From Idiomarina aquatica (lineage in GTDB: Bacteria; Pseudomonadota; Gammaproteobacteria; Enterobacterales; Alteromonadaceae), in NCBI RefSeq assembly GCF_004362895.1, contig NZ_SNXI01000001.1, positions 124,001-188,000 of the forward strand: DNA of 64,000 nt, in the 5' to 3' direction. The position numbers were made by a program, and so were the translations under genes. Of the stretch, positions 35,258 through 49,753 are shown one piece after another (position 1 is the first letter of the stretch; each line of letters begins with the position of its first letter). The notes under the pieces are model-generated. The model searched no databases, was not told the DNA's origin, and saw nothing but the letters and a program-made list of their open reading frames with translations.

Positions 35258-37528
35258 ATGTTGAACAAAGCCCTTGAACTGACGTTAAACGATGCATTTC
35301 GTTTGGCGCGTGAACGTCATCACGAGTTAATGACGGTCGAGCACCTGTTGGTTGCGCTGCTGGATAATCCGGATGCGGCGGAAGTTCTGCGTGCCTGTGG
35401 TACTAATTTTGACCAGTTAAAAGACGAATTGCTGTCCTATATCGACCGCAGTACGCCAAGTTTCGAATCAGAAGATGAAAGTTCGGATACCCAGCCGACG
35501 CTGGGTTTTCAACGCGTATTGCAACGTGCTGTGTTTCACGTGCAATCATCCGGCAATGCTGAAGTGACCGGCGCTAACGTGCTGGTTGCCATTTTTAGTG
35601 AGCAGGAATCACAAGCCGTTTATCTATTAAACAAACACGATATTACTCGCCTGGACATTGTTAACTTCATTTCGCATGGCATTTCGCGCATGCAGAATGA
35701 GCAGCCGGGAGACGAGCCAATCGACGAAGAAGAGGCGGCTGAGGTTCAGGAAGAGCAACAGAGCCACTTAAAACGCTTCTGTACTAATCTGAATGTGCAG
35801 GCTAAAGACGGCAAGATCGATCCGTTAATTGGTCGGGACCACGAGCTGGAACGCTGTGCGCAGATTTTGTGCCGTCGGCGCAAGAATAATCCTTTGCTGG
35901 TCGGCGAAGCCGGTGTCGGTAAAACGGCGATTGCTGAAGGATTAGCGTATCGTATCGTTAATAAAGATGTACCCGAGATCCTCGAGGATGCGGTTATTTA
36001 CTCGCTGGATATGGGCGGCTTGTTAGCAGGTACTAAGTATCGTGGTGATTTCGAGAAGCGCTTTAAACAGCTGCTTAAGGAATTGAGCGAAAAAGAAAAC
36101 GCTATCTTATTCATTGACGAAATTCACACCATTATTGGTGCAGGTGCGGCCAGCGGCGGGGTGTTAGACGCCTCAAACCTGCTTAAGCCGTTACTGTCGG
36201 GTGGTCAGCTTAAGTGCATCGGCTCGACAACTTACAACGAGTTCAAGAACGTATTCGAGAAAGATCGGGCGTTGGTACGTCGGTTCCAGAAGGTTGATGT
36301 GGTCGAACCCTCTGTCGAGGACACCACCAAGATTCTGATGGGGCTCAAAGATCGCTATGAGAGCCACCATGGCATTCGCTACACCCAGCCGGCAATTAAA
36401 GCGGCGGCAGAACTGTCTGCGAAATACATCAACGAGCGCCACCTGCCGGATAAAGCCATCGATGTGATGGATGAAGCGGGCGCATCGCAGCGTTTATTAC
36501 CGCCGTCAAAACGTCGTAAGACCGTTGGTGTGCAGGATATCGAAACCATTATTGCCAAAATTGCACGGATACCTGAGCAGTCTGTATCACGTACCGATCA
36601 GGACGTGCTGAAGCAATTGGATCGCAATCTGAAAATGGTGGTATTTGGTCAGGACGAAGCTATTGATAAACTGACATCCGCTATTCGCCTGTCGCGTTCA
36701 GGTCTTGGCAATGAACATCAACCTATCGGTTCGTTCCTGTTTGCGGGCCCAACCGGTGTCGGTAAAACCGAAGTCACCCAGCAATTGGCAAAAGCCATGG
36801 GCATCGAGCTGGTTCGTTTTGATATGTCGGAGTACATGGAGCGCCATGCGGTTAGTCGTTTAATCGGCGCGCCACCGGGCTACGTAGGCTTTGATCAGGG
36901 TGGGTTGTTAACGGATTCAGTTATTAAACAGCCACATTGTGTTCTGTTGCTGGACGAAATCGAAAAAGCCCATCCCGATGTCTTCAATATCCTGTTGCAG
37001 GTAATGGATAACGGTACCCTGACTGACAATAATGGTCGTAAAGCCGACTTCCGCAATGTGATTATCGTTATGACCACCAATGCCGGTGTTCGCGAGACGG
37101 TGCGTAAGTCTATTGGCTTTAAACAGCAAGATCATAGTCATGATGCCATGGCTGAAATTAACCGTACCTTTACGCCTGAGTTCCGCAACCGTCTGGACGG
37201 CATTGTTTGGTTTAATCACCTTAACGAAGAAGTTATCAAGCAGGTGGTGGATAAATTTATCACCGAGCTGCAGGCGCAGCTGGATCGCAAAGGCGTATCG
37301 TTGGAAGTTGATCAGGCCGCGGTCGACTGGTTGGCCAACAAAGGTTATGACAAAGCCATGGGCGCGCGGCCTATGGGTCGCATTATCCAGGAAAACATTA
37401 AGAAGCCGTTAGCTAACGAAATCTTATTTGGACAACTGACGCGTGGCGGCAGCGTAAAAGTCTCGAAAGGCAGCGATGACGAGCTGAAATTTGATTACGA
37501 CAGCTCCAATGAAACCGTTGAAGGCTAG
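35258..37528 (+). CDS. clpA: Clp protease ATP-binding subunit ClpA
   Basis: 756 residues (E. coli 758). Clp-N repeat domain (~1-145), first AAA+ module with [13 protein letters not shown], second with [13 protein letters not shown], plus an IGF-type ClpP-binding loop in RKSIGFKQ near 620. Hexameric unfoldase for ClpP in the cytosol. Acidic linker [13 protein letters not shown] between N domain and D1. Ends at a strong terminator shared with infA. Confidence 0.97.
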   Translation: MLNKALELTLNDAFRLARERHHELMTVEHLLVALLDNPDAAEVLRACGTNFDQLKDELLSYIDRSTPSFESEDESSDTQPTLGFQRVLQRAVFHVQSSGNAEVTGANVLVAIFSEQESQAVYLLNKHDITRLDIVNFISHGISRMQNEQPGDEPIDEEEAAEVQEEQQSHLKRFCTNLNVQAKDGKIDPLIGRDHELERCAQILCRRRKNNPLLVGEAGVGKTAIAEGLAYRIVNKDVPEILEDAVIYSLDMGGLLAGTKYRGDFEKRFKQLLKELSEKENAILFIDEIHTIIGAGAASGGVLDASNLLKPLLSGGQLKCIGSTTYNEFKNVFEKDRALVRRFQKVDVVEPSVEDTTKILMGLKDRYESHHGIRYTQPAIKAAAELSAKYINERHLPDKAIDVMDEAGASQRLLPPSKRRKTVGVQDIETIIAKIARIPEQSVSRTDQDVLKQLDRNLKMVVFGQDEAIDKLTSAIRLSRSGLGNEHQPIGSFLFAGPTGVGKTEVTQQLAKAMGIELVRFDMSEYMERHAVSRLIGAPPGYVGFDQGGLLTDSVIKQPHCVLLLDEIEKAHPDVFNILLQVMDNGTLTDNNGRKADFRNVIIVMTTNAGVRETVRKSIGFKQQDHSHDAMAEINRTFTPEFRNRLDGIVWFNHLNEEVIKQVVDKFITELQAQLDRKGVSLEVDQAAVDWLANKGYDKAMGARPMGRIIQENIKKPLANEILFGQLTRGGSVKVSKGSDDELKFDYDSSNETVEG

Positions 37529-37551
37529 GGCATATCCCTAGCTAATAACAT

Positions 37552-37594
37552 AAAAAAGCTGCTCGTTCAGTTAGCACTGAGAGCAGCTTTTTTT
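37552..37594. terminator. Bidirectional terminator between clpA and infA
   Basis: AAAAAAGCTGCTC pairs with GAGCAGCTTTTTT around a loop that itself pairs TCAG with CTGA; A-run and T-run on the two sides serve both convergent genes. Confidence 0.88.
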
Positions 37595-37614
37595 ATGCCG
37601 TTTTTAGTAATGAC

Positions 37615-37848
<234 letters not shown>

Positions 37849-37882
37849 TTATCATTATTGTGCGATTGTTCGCACGATTAGC

Positions 37883-38599
37883 TTAAAGTGTGGGCGATTT
37901 TACCGCTTTTTTCCACTGATTGCCAATGAGACGTTCATTTGGCGTAAATTTAGCTTTGTAATTCATCTTGTTGCAGGCATCAATTTGGTAGCCAAGGTAT
38001 AAATAATCTTTGTTTTGCTGCTGACACAGCTCGATAAGCGCCAGAATCGAGAAGGTGCCGGGCGAGCATTTATCATGGTCTGGCTCGAAAAAGGTATACA
38101 TCGCGGACAGCGCGTTGGGCAGGGTGTCGATTACTGAAACCATGATGAGCTTATCGCTGGGGTCGCGCCACTCGACAAATTGTGTCTGCATCCAGTCGCA
38201 ATCACACCAATGCCAAAAGCTGTCAGGATCCGGCGGGTACATGGCACCGTCTTTATGCCGTAACTCGATAAAGCGACAGAACAGTTGGTCATAGTCGGGC
38301 TGTGGTTTAGTAACAATGCATTGCGTCAGATCCGCGTTTTTATTTATCACCCGGCGCTGACTGCGGCTGGGGCTGAATTCAGGCGCCAACACACGCAGCG
38401 ACTGACATGCCTGACACAGTCGGCAGTAGGGGCGATAGACGTCATTGTGTGAACGGCGGAATCCATGCTCCAGCAAATGTTCATAGAGTTCCGCGGTCAT
38501 CGGCGGATTGCCGTCTGTTACAGTAACGAGTAGTCGTTCCTGCTGCTGGCTTAAATAACCACACTGGGACTCACGGGTAACGCCAAACTGCAACGTCAT
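37883..38599 (-). CDS. bpt: Aspartate/glutamate leucyltransferase
   Basis: 238 residues of the ATE1-like bacterial family. N-terminal cysteine group CGYLSQQQ, YRPYCRLCQACQSLRV, and later MYPPDP, WRD and YLGYQIDACNKMNYKAKFTPNERL. Transfers Leu from Leu-tRNA to proteins with N-terminal Asp or Glu, marking them for ClpS-ClpAP. Stop overlaps nothing; its start overlaps the end of aat by four bases (ATGA-type), so the two are co-translated. Confidence 0.95.
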   Translation of the reverse strand: MTLQFGVTRESQCGYLSQQQERLLVTVTDGNPPMTAELYEHLLEHGFRRSHNDVYRPYCRLCQACQSLRVLAPEFSPSRSQRRVINKNADLTQCIVTKPQPDYDQLFCRFIELRHKDGAMYPPDPDSFWHWCDCDWMQTQFVEWRDPSDKLIMVSVIDTLPNALSAMYTFFEPDHDKCSPGTFSILALIELCQQQNKDYLYLGYQIDACNKMNYKAKFTPNERLIGNQWKKAVKSPTL

Positions 38600-39315
38600 A
38601 GCGCTATACCCAGCCTGGCGTCAGCTATGGTGCGTGGTTGCCAAAACCCTTGGCTAAGGTTAGCTTCCTGCGCAATATGCAATTGCACCAGAAACTTGTC
38701 GCGGTCAATGTTGCGGGCCCCTAATGTACTTAAGTGCGGGTTTGCGACCTGACAGTCGATTAACTGCCCGCCGGCTTGAGCAAATGCCCGGGCAAACGTA
38801 TTTAAGGCAATTTTAGAAGCGTCTGTTTTGGTGTGGAACATGCTTTCGCCACAAAACGCCCGGCCAACCGATATACCATACAGTCCGCCGGCCAGTAGGT
38901 CGTCGCACCAAACCTCTACTGAATGCGCATGGCCCAGCTGATGTAGTTGGCTGTATGCTTCGCGCATCGGTTCAGTAATCCAGGTACCTTCCTGATCCCG
39001 TCGAGATGCCGCACAGCCTTCGATAACCGCATCGAAATCCTGGTTAAGGGTGACCCGCCAAGGAGATCGACGCCAGGACTTTTGCAAGCTGCGGGAAACA
39101 TGAATTTGCTCAGGGTAAAACACGGCGCGGGGATTTGGTGACCACCATAAAATAGGGTCATCAAGGCCAAACCAGGGGAATATGCCGTGCCGATAAGCAT
39201 GCATCAAGCGTTCGGGAGATAAGTCACCGCCGACCGCCAGTAAACCGTTAGGTTCATGTAACGCGGTCGCCGGTGGAGGGAAGCTGATTGAGCGGGGATT
39301 TAACTGAACTATCAT
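38596..39315 (-). CDS. aat: Leucyl/phenylalanyl-tRNA-protein transferase
   Basis: About 239 residues. Typical stretches: FPPPATALHEPNGLLAVGGDLSPERL, GIFPWF, PILWWSPNPRAVF, GTWITEPM, VEVWCDDLLAGGLYGISVGRAFCGESMFH. Adds Leu or Phe to proteins starting with Lys or Arg; works with ClpS/ClpA. ATG 39315 taken; a TTG one codon earlier is unlikely. Together with bpt it gives the complete N-degron writer set next to clpSA. Confidence 0.96.
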   Translation of the reverse strand: MIVQLNPRSISFPPPATALHEPNGLLAVGGDLSPERLMHAYRHGIFPWFGLDDPILWWSPNPRAVFYPEQIHVSRSLQKSWRRSPWRVTLNQDFDAVIEGCAASRRDQEGTWITEPMREAYSQLHQLGHAHSVEVWCDDLLAGGLYGISVGRAFCGESMFHTKTDASKIALNTFARAFAQAGGQLIDCQVANPHLSTLGARNIDRDKFLVQLHIAQEANLSQGFWQPRTIADARLGIAL

Positions 39316-39351
39316 CAATTATTCAATCATCGTTGCTCAATCGCCTCCGGG

Positions 39352-40335
<984 letters not shown>

Positions 40336-40428
40336 TTAATGTAAGATAAGAGATGTATGGGGATTGATTGTAGGGTTTGCAAGCCTGTGGAACAAGACAA
40401 AAAATTAAAAAGCGAGGGTTAGTTAGAC

Positions 40429-40860
40429 ATGTTGGAGAGTATTAGGCGATGGACCGCAAACGTGCCGTTAGGTTATCGCGCCGCGATAATCACTTTAATC
40501 ATTACAGCTGTTTTTTCCTTCTGGGACTGGGGTGCTTATTACTTGGGCGTTGCCATCATGTTGTGTACCTTTTTGTATGCTCCCGAAAAATTCTTATTGG
40601 CGTCTGACCAACACAATAAAGTTAAAAACGTGATGTCGCTGTTAGCTGTGCGAGGGGATAACTTACAAGTGGGCCTGGAGCAGGTTCCCGTCAGTAAATT
40701 AAAGCGGGTGGCGGTAGGTGAATACGATAAACGATTTGGGATTTTGCAATTTCCCTTCAATTACCAGATTAGCCATTCTCATATATTCCCAATTCAACAG
40801 TTGGATTCGGTGCGCGAGTTTTTTAAAACGAACTACCCAGACGTTGAATTGATTACGTAA
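40429..40860 (+). CDS. Hypothetical membrane protein
   Basis: 143 residues; two N-terminal hydrophobic segments (~20-55) then a soluble domain with VGEYDKRFGILQFPFNYQISHSHIFPI, which looks like a PH-type or similar beta domain. No family recognised. Divergent from trxB; a bidirectional terminator follows at once. Confidence 0.65.
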   Translation: MLESIRRWTANVPLGYRAAIITLIITAVFSFWDWGAYYLGVAIMLCTFLYAPEKFLLASDQHNKVKNVMSLLAVRGDNLQVGLEQVPVSKLKRVAVGEYDKRFGILQFPFNYQISHSHIFPIQQLDSVREFFKTNYPDVELIT

Positions 40861-40894
40861 AAAAGCCCCGGTGAACTTACTTCACCAGGGCTTA
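40861..40894. terminator. Bidirectional terminator between hypothetical gene and ald
   Basis: AAGCCC-C-GGTGAA pairs with TTCACC-A-GGGCTT around CTTAC, flanked by an A-run on the left; lies between two convergent stops. Confidence 0.75.
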
Positions 40895-40919
40895 AATTAG
40901 GTTGTCGTAGTTGGGCGTC

Positions 40920-42047
40920 TTACCCCTGCAATGCCTCACGCGGGTCTTGATAATCCAGGCCTAGTTTCTCGCCTAAGTCATCATGTACCGCTTTGTAGGT
41001 GATCTTGCCTTTGTGCATGTTCAGGCCTTTTAGCAGGTGCTCGTTTTCCAGCATCGCTTTAGGGCCTTTGTTTGCCAGTGCTATACCATAAGGCAGGGTA
41101 GCGTTGTTCAGCGCGATGGTGGAGGTACGCGCAACGCCGCCTGGCATGTTAGCGACGCAGTAGTGCACTACATCGTCGATAACGTACACCGGGTCTTGGT
41201 GCGTGGTCGCTTTCGAGGTTTCGAAACAACCGCCCTGGTCGATGGCAACGTCTACCAGCACTGAACCTGGCTTCATGTTTTTGATGTTCTCGCGGGTCAG
41301 CAGTTTTGGTGCTGCAGCGCCTGGGATCAGTACTGCGCCAACAACCAAGTCAGCTTCGCGGGAGTATTTATCGATAGCATCAACGGTTGAGTAAACGGTT
41401 TGTACCCGACCGGCAAAGATATCGTCTAATTCACGTAAACGCGGCAATGAACGATCTAAAATAGTGACTTCTGCGCCAAGGCCGATAGCCATTTTCGCTG
41501 CATTGGTGCCAACCACGCCGCCGCCGATAATCAGTACTTTTCCGGGGGCAACACCCGGTACGCCGCCCAGCAGGGTACCGCTGCCGCCATGGGCTTTTTC
41601 CAAGTAATGTGCACCCGCCTGAATCGACATACGACCGGCGACTTCGCTCATTGGTGCTAACAGCGGCAAACCATTGCGGTTGTCGGTAACGGTTTCATAA
41701 GCAATAGCCGTACAACCTGATTTACCTAACAATTCAGTTTGCGTCGGATCCGGTGCTAAATGCAGGAAGGTATAAAGGATTTGGCCTTCGCGCAGCATCT
41801 TACACTCGTTTGGCTGTGGCTCTTTTACCTTAACGATCATGTCAGCGCGTGCAAAAATTTCTTCCGGTGTATCGATGATTGTCGCACCGGCTTCGATATA
41901 TTGGTCATTGGTAAAACCAATCGCCGCACCACCGTTATTTTCGATAATAACGTCGTGACCATTTTCTACGTATTCGCGCACCGCTGCCGGGGTTAAGCCA
42001 ATACGATACTCATGGTTTTTAATTTCTTTTGGTACACCAATTAGCAT
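40920..42047 (-). CDS. ald: Alanine dehydrogenase
   Basis: 375 residues. [20 protein letters not shown] at the N-terminus, EPQPNE, a Rossmann [30 protein letters not shown] and [20 protein letters not shown]. Interconverts L-alanine and pyruvate/ammonia with NAD. Diverges from lrp over 142 bases; Lrp-type control by alanine or leucine is likely but inferred. Confidence 0.96.
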   Translation of the reverse strand: MLIGVPKEIKNHEYRIGLTPAAVREYVENGHDVIIENNGGAAIGFTNDQYIEAGATIIDTPEEIFARADMIVKVKEPQPNECKMLREGQILYTFLHLAPDPTQTELLGKSGCTAIAYETVTDNRNGLPLLAPMSEVAGRMSIQAGAHYLEKAHGGSGTLLGGVPGVAPGKVLIIGGGVVGTNAAKMAIGLGAEVTILDRSLPRLRELDDIFAGRVQTVYSTVDAIDKYSREADLVVGAVLIPGAAAPKLLTRENIKNMKPGSVLVDVAIDQGGCFETSKATTHQDPVYVIDDVVHYCVANMPGGVARTSTIALNNATLPYGIALANKGPKAMLENEHLLKGLNMHKGKITYKAVHDDLGEKLGLDYQDPREALQG

Positions 42048-42189
42048 TTCACAGCCTCTAAATTGTTAGTGGTTAGAACATCAAAATTTGCGGCAAATTA
42101 TAGACGCAAAATGCAGTGTGTGACGTACTTTTTTTAGGCTTAAAATTAGCGTAAAATCCATTTATTAATCACTGTTTTAGAATAAAACT

Positions 42190-42681
42190 ATGTTTATTGC
42201 CGAAGAACCCGCAGAAATCACTATTGACAGGATCGACCGTAAGATTCTGCGACTATTGCAGGATGATGGACGTATCTCGAATGTGGCACTCGCTAAGCGG
42301 GTCGGATTAAGCGCAACCGCATGTCTGGAGCGGGTTCGCAAGCTAGAGCGGGAAGGCGTGATCGAGAGCTATCATGCTAAAATCAACCCCGCCAAGCTGG
42401 GCGCAAACCTGATGGTGTTCGTCGAAATAACATTAACCCGAACGTCTGCTGATGCCTTTGCTGAATTTAGTGAGGCCGCGCGAAAAACTGAAGAAATTCT
42501 TGAGTGCCACTTAGTTGCCGGTGATTTTGATTTTTTAATAAAAGCGCGGGTGCCGGATATGCGCGCTTATCGTAAACTGCTTGGCGAGACCTTGTTAATG
42601 ATGCCCGGCGTCGATGAATCTCGCACCTATGTGGTGATGGAAGAGGTCAAACAAGAAAATAAAGTATTAGTAAAGGGCTAA
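42190..42681 (+). CDS. lrp: Leucine-responsive regulatory protein Lrp
   Basis: 163 residues. Helix-turn-helix NVALAKRVGLSATACLERVRKLEREGVI, then RAM domain with CHLVAGDFDFLIKARV and MPGVDESRTYVVMEE. Global regulator of amino-acid metabolism. Its place, between ald and ftsK, is as in many gammaproteobacteria. The N-terminus (EEPAEITIDRIDRK) is slightly longer than in E. coli Lrp, 164 residues. Confidence 0.94.
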   Translation: MFIAEEPAEITIDRIDRKILRLLQDDGRISNVALAKRVGLSATACLERVRKLEREGVIESYHAKINPAKLGANLMVFVEITLTRTSADAFAEFSEAARKTEEILECHLVAGDFDFLIKARVPDMRAYRKLLGETLLMMPGVDESRTYVVMEEVKQENKVLVKG

Positions 42682-42757
42682 CATTCAGCGTCAGTTTCGC
42701 TACAATCAATGCGTTAGCAGGATATAACGATAATAAACAGGATACTCGATACGCGCG

Positions 42758-45178
42758 ATGACAGGTGTACAACGTTTACTTGAAGCGGGATTATTGCTGA
42801 GCGGAGCGCTGGCGATTTTTATATTTTTGTCGCTGGTTAGCTTTAACCCGGCGGATCCCAGTTGGACGCAAACTGGCTTTGAAGGCTCAATTCACAATGC
42901 TGGTGGTGCGGTAGGCGCCTGGACGGCCGATGTCCTGTTATTTACCTTTGGCTTCGTTGCTTACCTGATTCCCTTTGCTTTTGCCGGGCTGGGTTACCTG
43001 CTGTTTCGACAAACACACAAACTGCTTGAGCTTGATTACCTGGCCGTCAGCCTGCGTTTGGTCGGGGCATTGCTGACCTTGATAGGTGCGTCCGCGCTAT
43101 CGTCGATTAATTTCGACGACATTTATTATTTCTCGGCCGGGGGCGTTTTTGGTGACGTGATCGCGGCATCATTACTTCCTTATTTAAATTTTGTTGGCTC
43201 AACCCTGCTGTTATTAACCTTTTTAGCTACGGGGTTAACCCTGGTCACCGGGGTTAGCTGGTTACAAATCGCCGATAAACTGGGCGAGTGGGTAATCACC
43301 GGCGTGGTGTGGCTGGTAGAAAAAGTGCAGGCTACCTGGAGCCAGCGTGGTGATAAAGAGCATGCGCAAAATTCCGCGCAAGAGACAGACGGGGCGCAAC
43401 AACCGGATGACAGCGTGCTGGCTATCGAAAGTGACGAGCGCGGCCGCGCCGATGAGCCTGAAATTGATTTAGAAGGCCTGTTTGGTAAGAACGAATCAGA
43501 AGATGACAAGGCCGAACCCACGCTTGATTTACCATCAATCAGTGCCACCGATGACGAACCAGAACCTGAGCCGCCGCGCTTTTCTAAACAGGCGGCCGAG
43601 AAAAAATCAACGGCTGTCGCGGTCGCAAAAATGGTCGACAATGGTCAAGACAATAGTGAAGACGAAGATGAACAAGATCCATCGCTGCCGCGGTTGCCAT
43701 CTATTGAATTACTAGACCGGCCTAACAAAAAAGAGAACCCGATTACACAAGAAGAGCTGGATCAGGTTTCGCGAACCGTCGAAACCGTGCTGAAAGACTT
43801 TGGTGTGGATGTGACTGTTGCACATGTGCAACCAGGCCCTGTAATCACGCGCTTTGAACTGGATTTGGCGCCGGGAGTTAAGGTTTCAAAAATATCTAAC
43901 CTGGCTAAAGACATCGCCCGCACGTTATCAGCGGTGGCAGTACGCGTGGTTGAAGTGATACCGGGTAAATCTTACGTCGGATTAGAATTACCGAACAAGC
44001 ATCGCGAGGTGGTGCAGCTTAGCGAAGTGATTAACTGTGATGCATTCCAGGGCAGCAATTCGCCACTGACGATGATTTTAGGTAAAAGTATTTCCGGGTC
44101 TCCGGTCGTGGTTGATCTGGGCAAAATGCCGCACCTATTGGTTGCTGGTACTACCGGCTCCGGTAAATCGGTGGGTGTTAACGTCATGATCCTGAGTTTG
44201 CTGTATAAGAGCACGCCCGAGGACGTTCGCCTAATCATGATTGATCCGAAGATGCTCGAGCTGTCGGTTTACGAGGGTATTCCGCATCTGTTGACCGAAG
44301 TTGTCACCGACATGAAAGACGCTGCCAATGCGTTGCGTTGGTGTGTGGGCGAAATGGAACGTCGCTATAAATTAATGTCGGCGCTCGGTGTTCGTAACTT
44401 AAAAGGCTATAACGCTAAGGTTGTCGCTGCGCGCGAGGCGGGCAAGCCATTGCGCGATCCGATTTGGAAGCCGGGCGATTCGATGGATGAATTACCACCG
44501 GAATTAGAAAAACTGCCGAATATCGTGGTGGTCATTGATGAATTTGCCGACATGATGATGATCGTCGGTAAGAAGGTTGAAGAACTGATTGCGCGTATCG
44601 CACAAAAAGCTCGTGCGGCGGGCATACACTTGATTTTGGCAACACAACGGCCGTCGGTCGATGTTATTACCGGCTTGATAAAAGCCAACATACCTACTCG
44701 TATTGCCTTTCAGGTTTCATCAAAAGTGGACTCACGCACTATCCTCGATCAACCGGGAGCGGACCAGTTGTTAGGGCAGGGTGATATGCTCTATCTACCG
44801 CCGGGTAGCGGCTCGCCGGTGCGTGTACATGGTGCTTTTGTTGATGACCACGAAGTTCACGCTGTGGTTGCCGACTGGAAAAAACGGGGTAGTCCGAATT
44901 ATCTGGATGAGATTTTATCTGGTGATCAGGGTGAAGAAGGTCTATTGCCGGGCGAGCAGAGTGAAGACGACGATGCTGAGTCTGACCCTTTGTATGACGA
45001 GGCGGTTGCCTTTGTCACCGAGGCCCAGCGGGTTTCTGTATCCAGCGTACAGCGTAAATTCAGAATTGGTTACAATCGCGCTGCGCGTATTGTCGAACAA
45101 ATGGAAATGAGTGGTGTCGTAAGTACAGCCGGCAACAACGGTCAACGCGATGTACTGGCACCCCCGCCAGTGCGTTAA
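42758..45178 (+). CDS. ftsK: DNA translocase FtsK
   Basis: 806 residues. Four N-terminal membrane helices (~1-170), an acidic linker (~200-320), the RecA-like motor with [12 protein letters not shown] at ~465 and [13 protein letters not shown], and the C-terminal gamma winged helix ([18 protein letters not shown]) that reads KOPS. Pumps the chromosome ends through the division septum and activates XerCD at dif. Much shorter than E. coli FtsK (1329) because the linker is short. Confidence 0.96.
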   Translation: MTGVQRLLEAGLLLSGALAIFIFLSLVSFNPADPSWTQTGFEGSIHNAGGAVGAWTADVLLFTFGFVAYLIPFAFAGLGYLLFRQTHKLLELDYLAVSLRLVGALLTLIGASALSSINFDDIYYFSAGGVFGDVIAASLLPYLNFVGSTLLLLTFLATGLTLVTGVSWLQIADKLGEWVITGVVWLVEKVQATWSQRGDKEHAQNSAQETDGAQQPDDSVLAIESDERGRADEPEIDLEGLFGKNESEDDKAEPTLDLPSISATDDEPEPEPPRFSKQAAEKKSTAVAVAKMVDNGQDNSEDEDEQDPSLPRLPSIELLDRPNKKENPITQEELDQVSRTVETVLKDFGVDVTVAHVQPGPVITRFELDLAPGVKVSKISNLAKDIARTLSAVAVRVVEVIPGKSYVGLELPNKHREVVQLSEVINCDAFQGSNSPLTMILGKSISGSPVVVDLGKMPHLLVAGTTGSGKSVGVNVMILSLLYKSTPEDVRLIMIDPKMLELSVYEGIPHLLTEVVTDMKDAANALRWCVGEMERRYKLMSALGVRNLKGYNAKVVAAREAGKPLRDPIWKPGDSMDELPPELEKLPNIVVVIDEFADMMMIVGKKVEELIARIAQKARAAGIHLILATQRPSVDVITGLIKANIPTRIAFQVSSKVDSRTILDQPGADQLLGQGDMLYLPPGSGSPVRVHGAFVDDHEVHAVVADWKKRGSPNYLDEILSGDQGEEGLLPGEQSEDDDAESDPLYDEAVAFVTEAQRVSVSSVQRKFRIGYNRAARIVEQMEMSGVVSTAGNNGQRDVLAPPPVR

Positions 45179-45205
45179 AAAGATTGTCATTGATAAGGAA
45201 AAGCA

Positions 45206-45811
45206 ATGCTCAAAGTTGTTTCTACACTGTTTGCAGCCACGCTATTAAACGCGATACCAGCGGTTGCCGCCGACGCTAAACAAGAGTTGCAGCAAAAACT
45301 GGAATCCATGCAAAGCCTGCAAGCCAATTTTTCTCAGCAAGTCACTGCAGATAATGGCGATGTGCTGCAACAACTGACGGGTGAGCTGACTATCCAGCGG
45401 CCCAATAAAATGCGCTGGAAGACTAATCCCCCCGATGACACCCTGATGATCGCTTCCGGCGACACGGTTTGGTACTACAATCCGTTTGTTGAGCAGGTGA
45501 CTATTTATCAGCAACAGGATGCAACCGCCAATAGCCCGATGCTGTTGTTGTTAACAGGTAGCGATGAGCAGTGGCAGGGGTATCAGGTAACTGAGTCTGC
45601 ACCTAACGAATATCACATAGTCAGCGACACAGCCGAGAGCGAACTGAACCTGGGCTTTACAAATGACATGCTGACAGATATCGAATTGCAACAACAAGGC
45701 GGTGATACCATTACCCTGGAGCTGACCGACGTTGCTGTTAACCCTTCGTTAGAACGCCAATTATTTACCTTTGACGTGCCCGATGGGGTTGACGTGGATG
45801 ACCAGCGATAG
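45206..45811 (+). CDS. lolA: Outer-membrane lipoprotein carrier LolA
   Basis: 201 residues: signal peptide ending AVAAD, then a LolA fold with [51 protein letters not shown]. Shuttles lipoproteins across the periplasm from LolCDE to LolB. Start has AAGGA upstream. Overlaps the rarA start by 14 bases. Confidence 0.94.
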   Translation: MLKVVSTLFAATLLNAIPAVAADAKQELQQKLESMQSLQANFSQQVTADNGDVLQQLTGELTIQRPNKMRWKTNPPDDTLMIASGDTVWYYNPFVEQVTIYQQQDATANSPMLLLLTGSDEQWQGYQVTESAPNEYHIVSDTAESELNLGFTNDMLTDIELQQQGGDTITLELTDVAVNPSLERQLFTFDVPDGVDVDDQR

Positions 45812-47139
45812 TTTGGATCTTGATTTTAAACCCGACTTTCAGCCGTTGGCTGCGCGTTTGCGTGCCCGCTCTTTGGATGAGTACGTAGGTCAGCAACACC
45901 TGTTAGCGCAAGGCAAACCGCTGCGTACTGCAATTGAGCAAGGGCATTTGCACTCGATGATCTTATGGGGCCCGCCCGGTACCGGTAAGACCACCCTGGC
46001 TGAATTAATAGCGCGGCATGCAAACGCTTCTGTCAGCCGTTTAAGTGCGGTTACGTCAGGGGTAAAAGACATTCGTCAGGCTATCGACGAAGCGAAGCAG
46101 CGCGCCCAGCAACAAGGGCGTCGCACGCTGCTGTTTGTAGACGAAGTGCACCGCTTTAATAAAAGCCAGCAAGATGCGTTTTTACCCCATATCGAAGACG
46201 GTACCGTCGTTTTTATTGGTGCAACCACCGAAAACCCTGGCTTTGAATTAAATAATGCGTTGCTGTCGCGGGCTCGGGTTTACCGGTTGCAGAGTTTGAC
46301 CCAAAACGATTTGGAACAGCTGTTGGAACGGGCGCTGGCAGATACTGAAAAGGGTTTGGGCGAACGTGATATCCAACTAGCGGCAGATGCGCGTGCACGG
46401 CTGCTTGATTTGGCCGGTGGTGATGCGCGTCGATTACTGAATTACCTGGAAGTGGTCGCCGATTATTTACCTATGGATCAACACCAGGTCAGCGTCGAAC
46501 TGGTTACCGACGCCATCGGTGAAAAAGCCACCGCGTTTGATCACCAGGGCGACCACTACTACGACATTTTATCGGCATTTCATAAATCGGTACGCGGGTC
46601 GTCACCGGATGGTGCATTGTACTGGTATGCACGGTTATTAGTCGGCGGCGGCGATCCATTAATTATCGCGCGGCGGCTGTTGGCTATTGCATCAGAAGAT
46701 ATTGGTAATGCGGATCCCCGGGCAATGCAGCTAGCGCTTAATGCCTGGGACACCTTCCATCGGGTAGGTCCTGCGGAAGGTGAACGTGCCATTGCCCAGG
46801 CGACCATCTATTGTGCCTGTGCCGCAAAGAGCAACGCGGTTTATAATGCCTTTAAGCAGGCACTGCGAACGGCAAAAGAACATGGCGATGCACCGGTACC
46901 TGAACATTTGCGCAATGCGCCCACTAAAGTTCACAAGGCACAGGGCTACGGCGAGGATTATCGCTATGCGCATGATTATCCGAACGCGTATGTGGCGGGC
47001 GAGCAGTATTTACCGGACGAGCTTGCAGGTACCCGCTTTTACCAGCCGAACGAACGCGGTCTGGAGATAAAAATTAAAGAGAAACTACTGCGTTTACAAT
47101 CGCTTGACGAGCGTAGCCCGTGGGCAAGGGGACGTAGTG

Positions 47140-47153
<14 letters not shown>
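45798..47153 (+). CDS. rarA: Replication-associated recombination protein RarA
   Basis: About 451 residues. AAA+ ATPase with [36 protein letters not shown] and GATTENP, and C-terminal MgsA-type domain with [16 protein letters not shown] and [12 protein letters not shown]. Acts at stalled replication forks. The ATG inside lolA's last codons (45798) fits the known N-terminus; an earlier frame adds nine residues with no match. Confidence 0.94.
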
Positions 47154-48835
<1,682 letters not shown>

Positions 48836-48839
48836 TGGC

Positions 48840-49169
48840 TTAAATACATTTTGCCGGCTTGGGCAGCCCGGCTATCCGGGTTGCCTGCTTGGCTGGTCCT
48901 TTGGGGAACAGCTTGTACAAATAGCGGCTGTTTGCCTTTTCTTCGCCTAACTGCTTTTTCATGGCTTTAACCAGCACGCGCATAGCCGGACTGGTATCAA
49001 ATTCTTTGTAAAAATTCTGCACAAAGTAGACGACTTCCCAATGCGCGTCACTCATCTCAATGTTTTCCAATTGTGCTATATGCAAGGCCAGGTCTTCATT
49101 CCAATCCTCAATATTGGCTAAATACTCGTGTTTATCGGTTTGGTATTGGTGACCGTTAAATTCCAGCAT
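48840..49169 (-). CDS. tusE: Sulfur relay protein TusE
   Basis: 109 residues of the DsrC/TusE family, ending GLPKPAKCI with the sulfur-carrying Cys one from the C-terminus. Takes sulfur from TusD and passes it to MnmA for 2-thiouridine of tRNA wobble bases. Encoded right after tusB, so all four Tus genes are in one leftward unit. Confidence 0.95.
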   Translation of the reverse strand: MLEFNGHQYQTDKHEYLANIEDWNEDLALHIAQLENIEMSDAHWEVVYFVQNFYKEFDTSPAMRVLVKAMKKQLGEEKANSRYLYKLFPKGPAKQATRIAGLPKPAKCI

Positions 49170-49178
49170 GTGATGATT

Positions 49179-49433
49179 CTACCAGGTGATTTGATGGGGA
49201 AAGTTTAACACCAATTCGAGCCATTGCGGATCGTCAATTAGCGTGACGTAATCGGGCAGGGCTGTCGTTATTTCTTGACTCAGTGCATAACAGGTGTTGT
49301 TTAGGGGCGCACTGCGAGGCAAATTCTCGAGCCCTTTATCGCTCAGCAACAAGGCGGCGTTAACGTCTAATAATGAACGGTTTTGCTCAAGCCACTGGCT
49401 TAATGAAGTGGCTCTAATCCAATGTAATGTCAT
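49179..49433 (-). CDS. tusB: Sulfur relay protein TusB
   Basis: 84 residues of the DsrH/TusB family (MTLHWIRATSLS, AALLLSDKGLENLP, VTLIDDPQWLELVLNFPHQITW). Small member of the TusBCD hexamer. Overlaps tusC by four bases (ATGA), implying coupling. Somewhat divergent, so rests partly on position. Confidence 0.9.
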   Translation of the reverse strand: MTLHWIRATSLSQWLEQNRSLLDVNAALLLSDKGLENLPRSAPLNNTCYALSQEITTALPDYVTLIDDPQWLELVLNFPHQITW

Positions 49434-49741
49434 GAGAACTGCAACACCTCGTCAAATGAATCAAGTAGCTCACGCAGCTTCGCGGTTGCGATAATTTGCG
49501 TATCTAGACCAGGATCGATGTTGAGGTCGTTATCGCTAACCAGCCCAATCGGCTCAGCATCGAGTAACTCCAGCATGGCATAGCGTTTAGATGGATTTTG
49601 CTGCAGAACCTTAACGGCATCGCCCGATAAAACTAGCTGTACTGGCTGATCCATACTAGCCAGTGCCAGCGCCATATCCAGTGCTTCGGTTGCGGTATTA
49701 GCGTTAGCGGATGTTTGTAAAATGGCCGTTCTTCGCGTCAT
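49430..49741 (-). CDS. tusC: Sulfur relay protein TusC
   Basis: 103 residues of the DsrF/TusC family, with ALDMALALASMDQPVQLVLSGDAV and DLNIDPGLD. Structural member of the TusBCD complex. Follows tusD by 12 bases. Confidence 0.92.
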   Translation of the reverse strand: MTRRTAILQTSANANTATEALDMALALASMDQPVQLVLSGDAVKVLQQNPSKRYAMLELLDAEPIGLVSDNDLNIDPGLDTQIIATAKLRELLDSFDEVLQFS

Positions 49742-49753
49742 GGTCTGTTGCTC

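Noticed and set aside
43180-43641. 153-codon frame antisense to the ftsK linker
   Set aside because: Shadow of the low-complexity acidic linker; Ser/Pro-rich text with no ribosome site.
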